A DNA stretch of 64,000 bases, from positions 1 through 64,000 of the forward strand of contig VYZI01001066.1 of the NCBI GenBank assembly GCA_013397695.1, in the 5' to 3' direction. The notes beneath the pieces are model-generated. The model worked only from the letters and a program-made list of their open reading frames with translations, did not search any database and was not told where the DNA came from. The position numbers were made by a program, and so were the translations under genes. This document shows, one piece after another, positions 60,529-64,000 of this stretch. Source of the stretch: Centropus unirufus (lineage: Eukaryota > Chordata > Aves > Cuculiformes > Centropidae). How positions within the stretch are numbered: the first letter of the stretch is position 1; each line of letters opens with the position of its first letter.

Positions 60529-63500
60529 CTTGTGAAGGAGGTTGAGAGATTCTCCACTTACTCTTCTCCTTACTGCTTGTATCTGTTAAACAGCTGCAGC
60601 AGTCAGGAGCCATCTCACTGCTCCACACGAGCTCCTAACAAGGGAACAATCCCTGATCTGATAAGGTTTCTATAAGACCTGCTCATAACAGTTGGGCTAG
60701 CAACGCAGACAAGATTACAGCATAGAGTACAGCTGCTTCCAGACGTGGCTTGTCAGAAAATCAGTACAAGCAGGGTCAGGGAAGGACTACTTTGTGCACA
60801 CAAACCAGGCAAGAACAGGGAGGGAGACAGTAAATTCCAGAGAAGCCAACCCCCTCAAACCAGCAAATCTGAAACGTTTGAGAAGGGTCTGAAGAAGAAA
60901 CGTGCCCGGGTGGCTCCGCAGATTAGCAGAGGAAAACAAAACACCAGAATAGACAAAGGAAACTGCTCCCAAAGATCTACCAGCGTTGCTGGCATCACAG
61001 CGATACTGGCCGATGCTGGACAAGGATGTCCAATTTCTTGTTCAGCCACAACCCACCTGGGCTTCTCTGCTCAAATTAGTGCCCCCTGTCTACAGGGCTG
61101 CCTGTTTACTGTAGTCTGCCAAGTGTGGTGACCTGCTCTATGGATATTACTGTCAGCAGGACAGCGCTTAACTTACCAAACTAATACCTTGCAAGATACT
61201 GTGTTGGTAGGCAAGAACAGTTCTCCGTCAATAATGAGGAACAGAGCCCTGTGAACCAAAAATATATGAAAAATTCCCAGTTTATTAAATGATCCCAGCA
61301 GGAGTTTAAGTGTACCAGATAACCTACAGATGCTTTTTCCCCCTTGACTGGTTTTCACAGAACCAGACCAGTGTTGTTTGGAAAGGAGGTGGGGATGACT
61401 CTTGTCCAGCGTTTGCCATCCCAAAATGCCTATTCTCAAAGTTCATCAACTGTATTAAGCACTCAGACTACTGGGATACATATCGGCATGCACCTGGCCT
61501 CCCCTGCCTGGGCCAGCCAATAACATATCTCTTCTCCCTCTTTTTAGGTTTCTATCCTCTTATTCCATATCTGCACAAATAGAAACTAATCACGATAATT
61601 GGAGGGTTTTCAAGTGAGAAAGGGAGACACTTCGAGTCTCATACTGCTGGCTGTCACGCCAGTCTCTATATCACATACAAAACTCAAACTATAAATTATT
61701 ACAAAATAGAGAAAGGAACACAAGAAGGAGACCTCCAAATCACACTGATTGCAGTCATAAGTGGAAATAAATAAGTGGTGCCCAAGCATGGAGTTTTGCT
61801 GAGCATGTAGCATTCCATGTCTGGGAAGGCGTGTTATCCAGCCTGCAGGCCAGGACCCGAGCACCATCCTAAAGCTGAACAGAAGCACGATGAAGCAATT
61901 CCTGCTTATTGGGACATCTTTGGCTCACAGAGGTCCATGTGGCTACGTGTGCGTTTTAAAAATCAACAGCACTGAACCAGGGATCATAAACAAAGGAGGT
62001 CAGAATCACTTGCTAGCATTCGTACAACACAAGCTCATTACTATTATTCACTTCAAAGAGCAAAAAAAGAACATTAGCAATAACTTGGCCAGGAAAGCGT
62101 GCAACCCCCGCCACTAAAAATCTGCAAGAAGCACCTCAAGATTTGCAATTCACATGCGCAGTCATGACAGTTAAGACTGTATGGTACTACCCTTGGGGCA
62201 CCCCTGAACTGTGTGGCCACCAAAGAGACAGCTTGCCTGTGCTATGCAATCTCATCCCTAGTCAGAACACACCCTGAGGTCTCCTCTCCCATAAGGAGGT
62301 GTCCAAGGCTCTTGCTATTCATTCCAAGAAGCCTGTCCTCCAGGTGAAGCAGACACGGCCTTTCAGCCTAAAGGAGCTACTTCACAGGATTTTGTCCCAC
62401 AACACAAAGGCCTCCAACACAAAGAAGGCAAAAGCCAGTCAGTGGTAGAGAGAATAGATCAGACTAGAAAGAATTAAACAGAGAAGCAATTTCTCATCTT
62501 ACAAAGCTCTGTCTGCATCCCTGCCTGGAGATCAGGCCCTGTTCTCCATTGGATCATCAGGAAGGCCTTCCAAAATGAAGCATTAGCCTGCTCCCTACTA
62601 TGGCCGTTCACATAAGGCCACAGCTCAGTGTGAGGTAGGGCAGAAGCACAGACTGACCACAGCTCTCCTATTTCACATATGGCCACATGGGGAATCCTGC
62701 TGGCAAGCTGTGACTGCTACTCATGGGGTTGTCAAATATGACATCATTGAGCGGGGTCTTGAATGGTCCTGGTTGCAACAGAATGATTTTCTTTACATTC
62801 AGCCTGTTTCAAAGGCCTCTTGTCAGTAATTGGGTCTCTTGACACTTCTCCACAGTGTCAAGACTTTCCATTTATTTCTATGGGGCCTGTTCTTGATCTG
62901 GGGGCAAAAGAGCATACAAAAATCTTACCTAGCACAGAGAAGGCCTACAGTGAAACACAAAGCTCTCCAATGGCATATGAACCTCAACTCAAGGTGAACT
63001 GAGGTGGTTTACTTATTTCCCCTGCCAAGAACCGCCCCTGCCTCATTGCAGTGTTGATTTCCAACAAAATACAGGAAAAAAATAACTACCTTGTTAAAGT
63101 GAATTATTAAATTACCTTATGAGACAGGAACAGTTTCCATGGACAACTGACTCCTGAGACTTGCCCTGGTAGCCATACCTCACTAGGAGGTCGGTGGGAG
63201 GCTACCTTCTTCCCCACACAGCTAGTGACATTTGCTCATCAAGACTGACAGATTATTGCTCTCCAACCTTCATGAGAAACCTTTCTTCTCTCTCTAAATC
63301 AATCCCAGGAGCCTGTGAATACCTCTCACTTTCATATAAATACATATTAAGAAACCTACTTCTAAGTGGCCGTGTTGAAATTTCTCGTGACTCCTTTGTT
63401 TAGCGTTTGCTGGTGTTTTACAAAGGCTGCCTGCAGTATTGGCAGAATTGCTCAAGCACAGCTCTTGAAACTTGAAATAAAAAAGCCTAAACAACAAACC

Positions 63501-64000
63501 AAGGCCTCTTACTGTGTCAGCAGGTTAATGTCTGCATGGGTTCCTTTCTGCATGAAAAGGAGATTGTTTCTTAGAGTTGTCAATTAATTTTTTCCAACAT
63601 GGGATGACTCCTCTAATAAATAAAAATACTGATTACACCAGTGATACCCTCAGCAAGCTTCTCAGAATGAATAAACGACATCAATCTGAATAAACATTGT
63701 TGGGCTGAGCACATGCATTGCCACTAAAATCACCATACCACATAGTTTTGTTTTCCTCAAACACTTCCTTCTTCTCTGCTATGAAAGCTTCCAGCACCGT
63801 TTATCTTTTTAATGGGTGTTGTGAAGTGGTCATGTTCATGAGATTTAAGCCATCAAGCCACAGCAATGTGGTTCACCCATCAGAGAAGACTGATGACTGG
63901 CCACGCTGAGACCAAGACCTCCAAGACTGCTGAAGTCGTTTCGTGCTTTATAGAGTGAATTCAGTGCCTAACATGTTAATAAACACCAACATATTTTAAT
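60529..64000. other. Intergenic or intronic sequence, no gene recognised
   Basis: About 3.5 kb, AT-leaning. No open frame or repeat with recognisable identity. If the segment at 60339-60528 is a real minus-strand exon, this would be its upstream intron. Confidence 0.4.

Overview
The window looks like vertebrate nuclear DNA, most likely avian. It carries a clear orthologue of the glycogen-targeting phosphatase subunit PPP1R3B. It also has CR1-type LINE fragments (the dominant avian/reptilian retroelement), CpG-rich promoter regions, and a multi-exon gene with very compact introns (about 80-365 bp). No bacterial-type features are present. A run of 111 Ns (29566-29676) is an assembly gap.

Left end (1-6.9 kb, minus strand): the 5' part of a GC-rich LDL-receptor-family gene. 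I could place 17 coding exons by splice sites and phase, totalling 3,310 coding nt (1,103 codons). The order is signal peptide, five LDLa repeats, two EGF modules, a six-bladed YWTD-type propeller, an EGF module, a second propeller, a long Thr/Pro-rich mucin-like stalk, and three more LDLa repeats. The gene runs off the left edge before any transmembrane segment. Its promoter lies in a CpG-rich region at about 6.3-7.3 kb.

Middle (7.3-29.2 kb): about 22 kb with no confidently recognised gene. It holds one antisense CR1 fragment (about 21.07-21.51 kb), a possible minus-strand terminal exon at 9.33-9.68 kb with a poly(A) signal just after the stop, and simple repeats.

PPP1R3B (about 29.4-35.65 kb, plus strand): a CpG-rich promoter interrupted by the gap, a probable non-coding first exon, an intron of about 2.3 kb, one coding exon (286 codons) and a 3' UTR of about 2.65 kb ending at an AATAAA. 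A CR1 3' end sits directly upstream of the CpG region. The LRP-type gene and PPP1R3B are arranged head to head, about 23 kb apart.

Right end (35.65-64 kb): about 28 kb of apparently non-coding DNA with a CR1 tail, microsatellites, one exon-like segment on the minus strand (60.34-60.53 kb) and a few unexplained open frames.

Functionally, PPP1R3B directs protein phosphatase 1 to glycogen. The neighbour is an endocytic-type lipoprotein receptor relative. Nothing in the sequence shows that the two are co-regulated.
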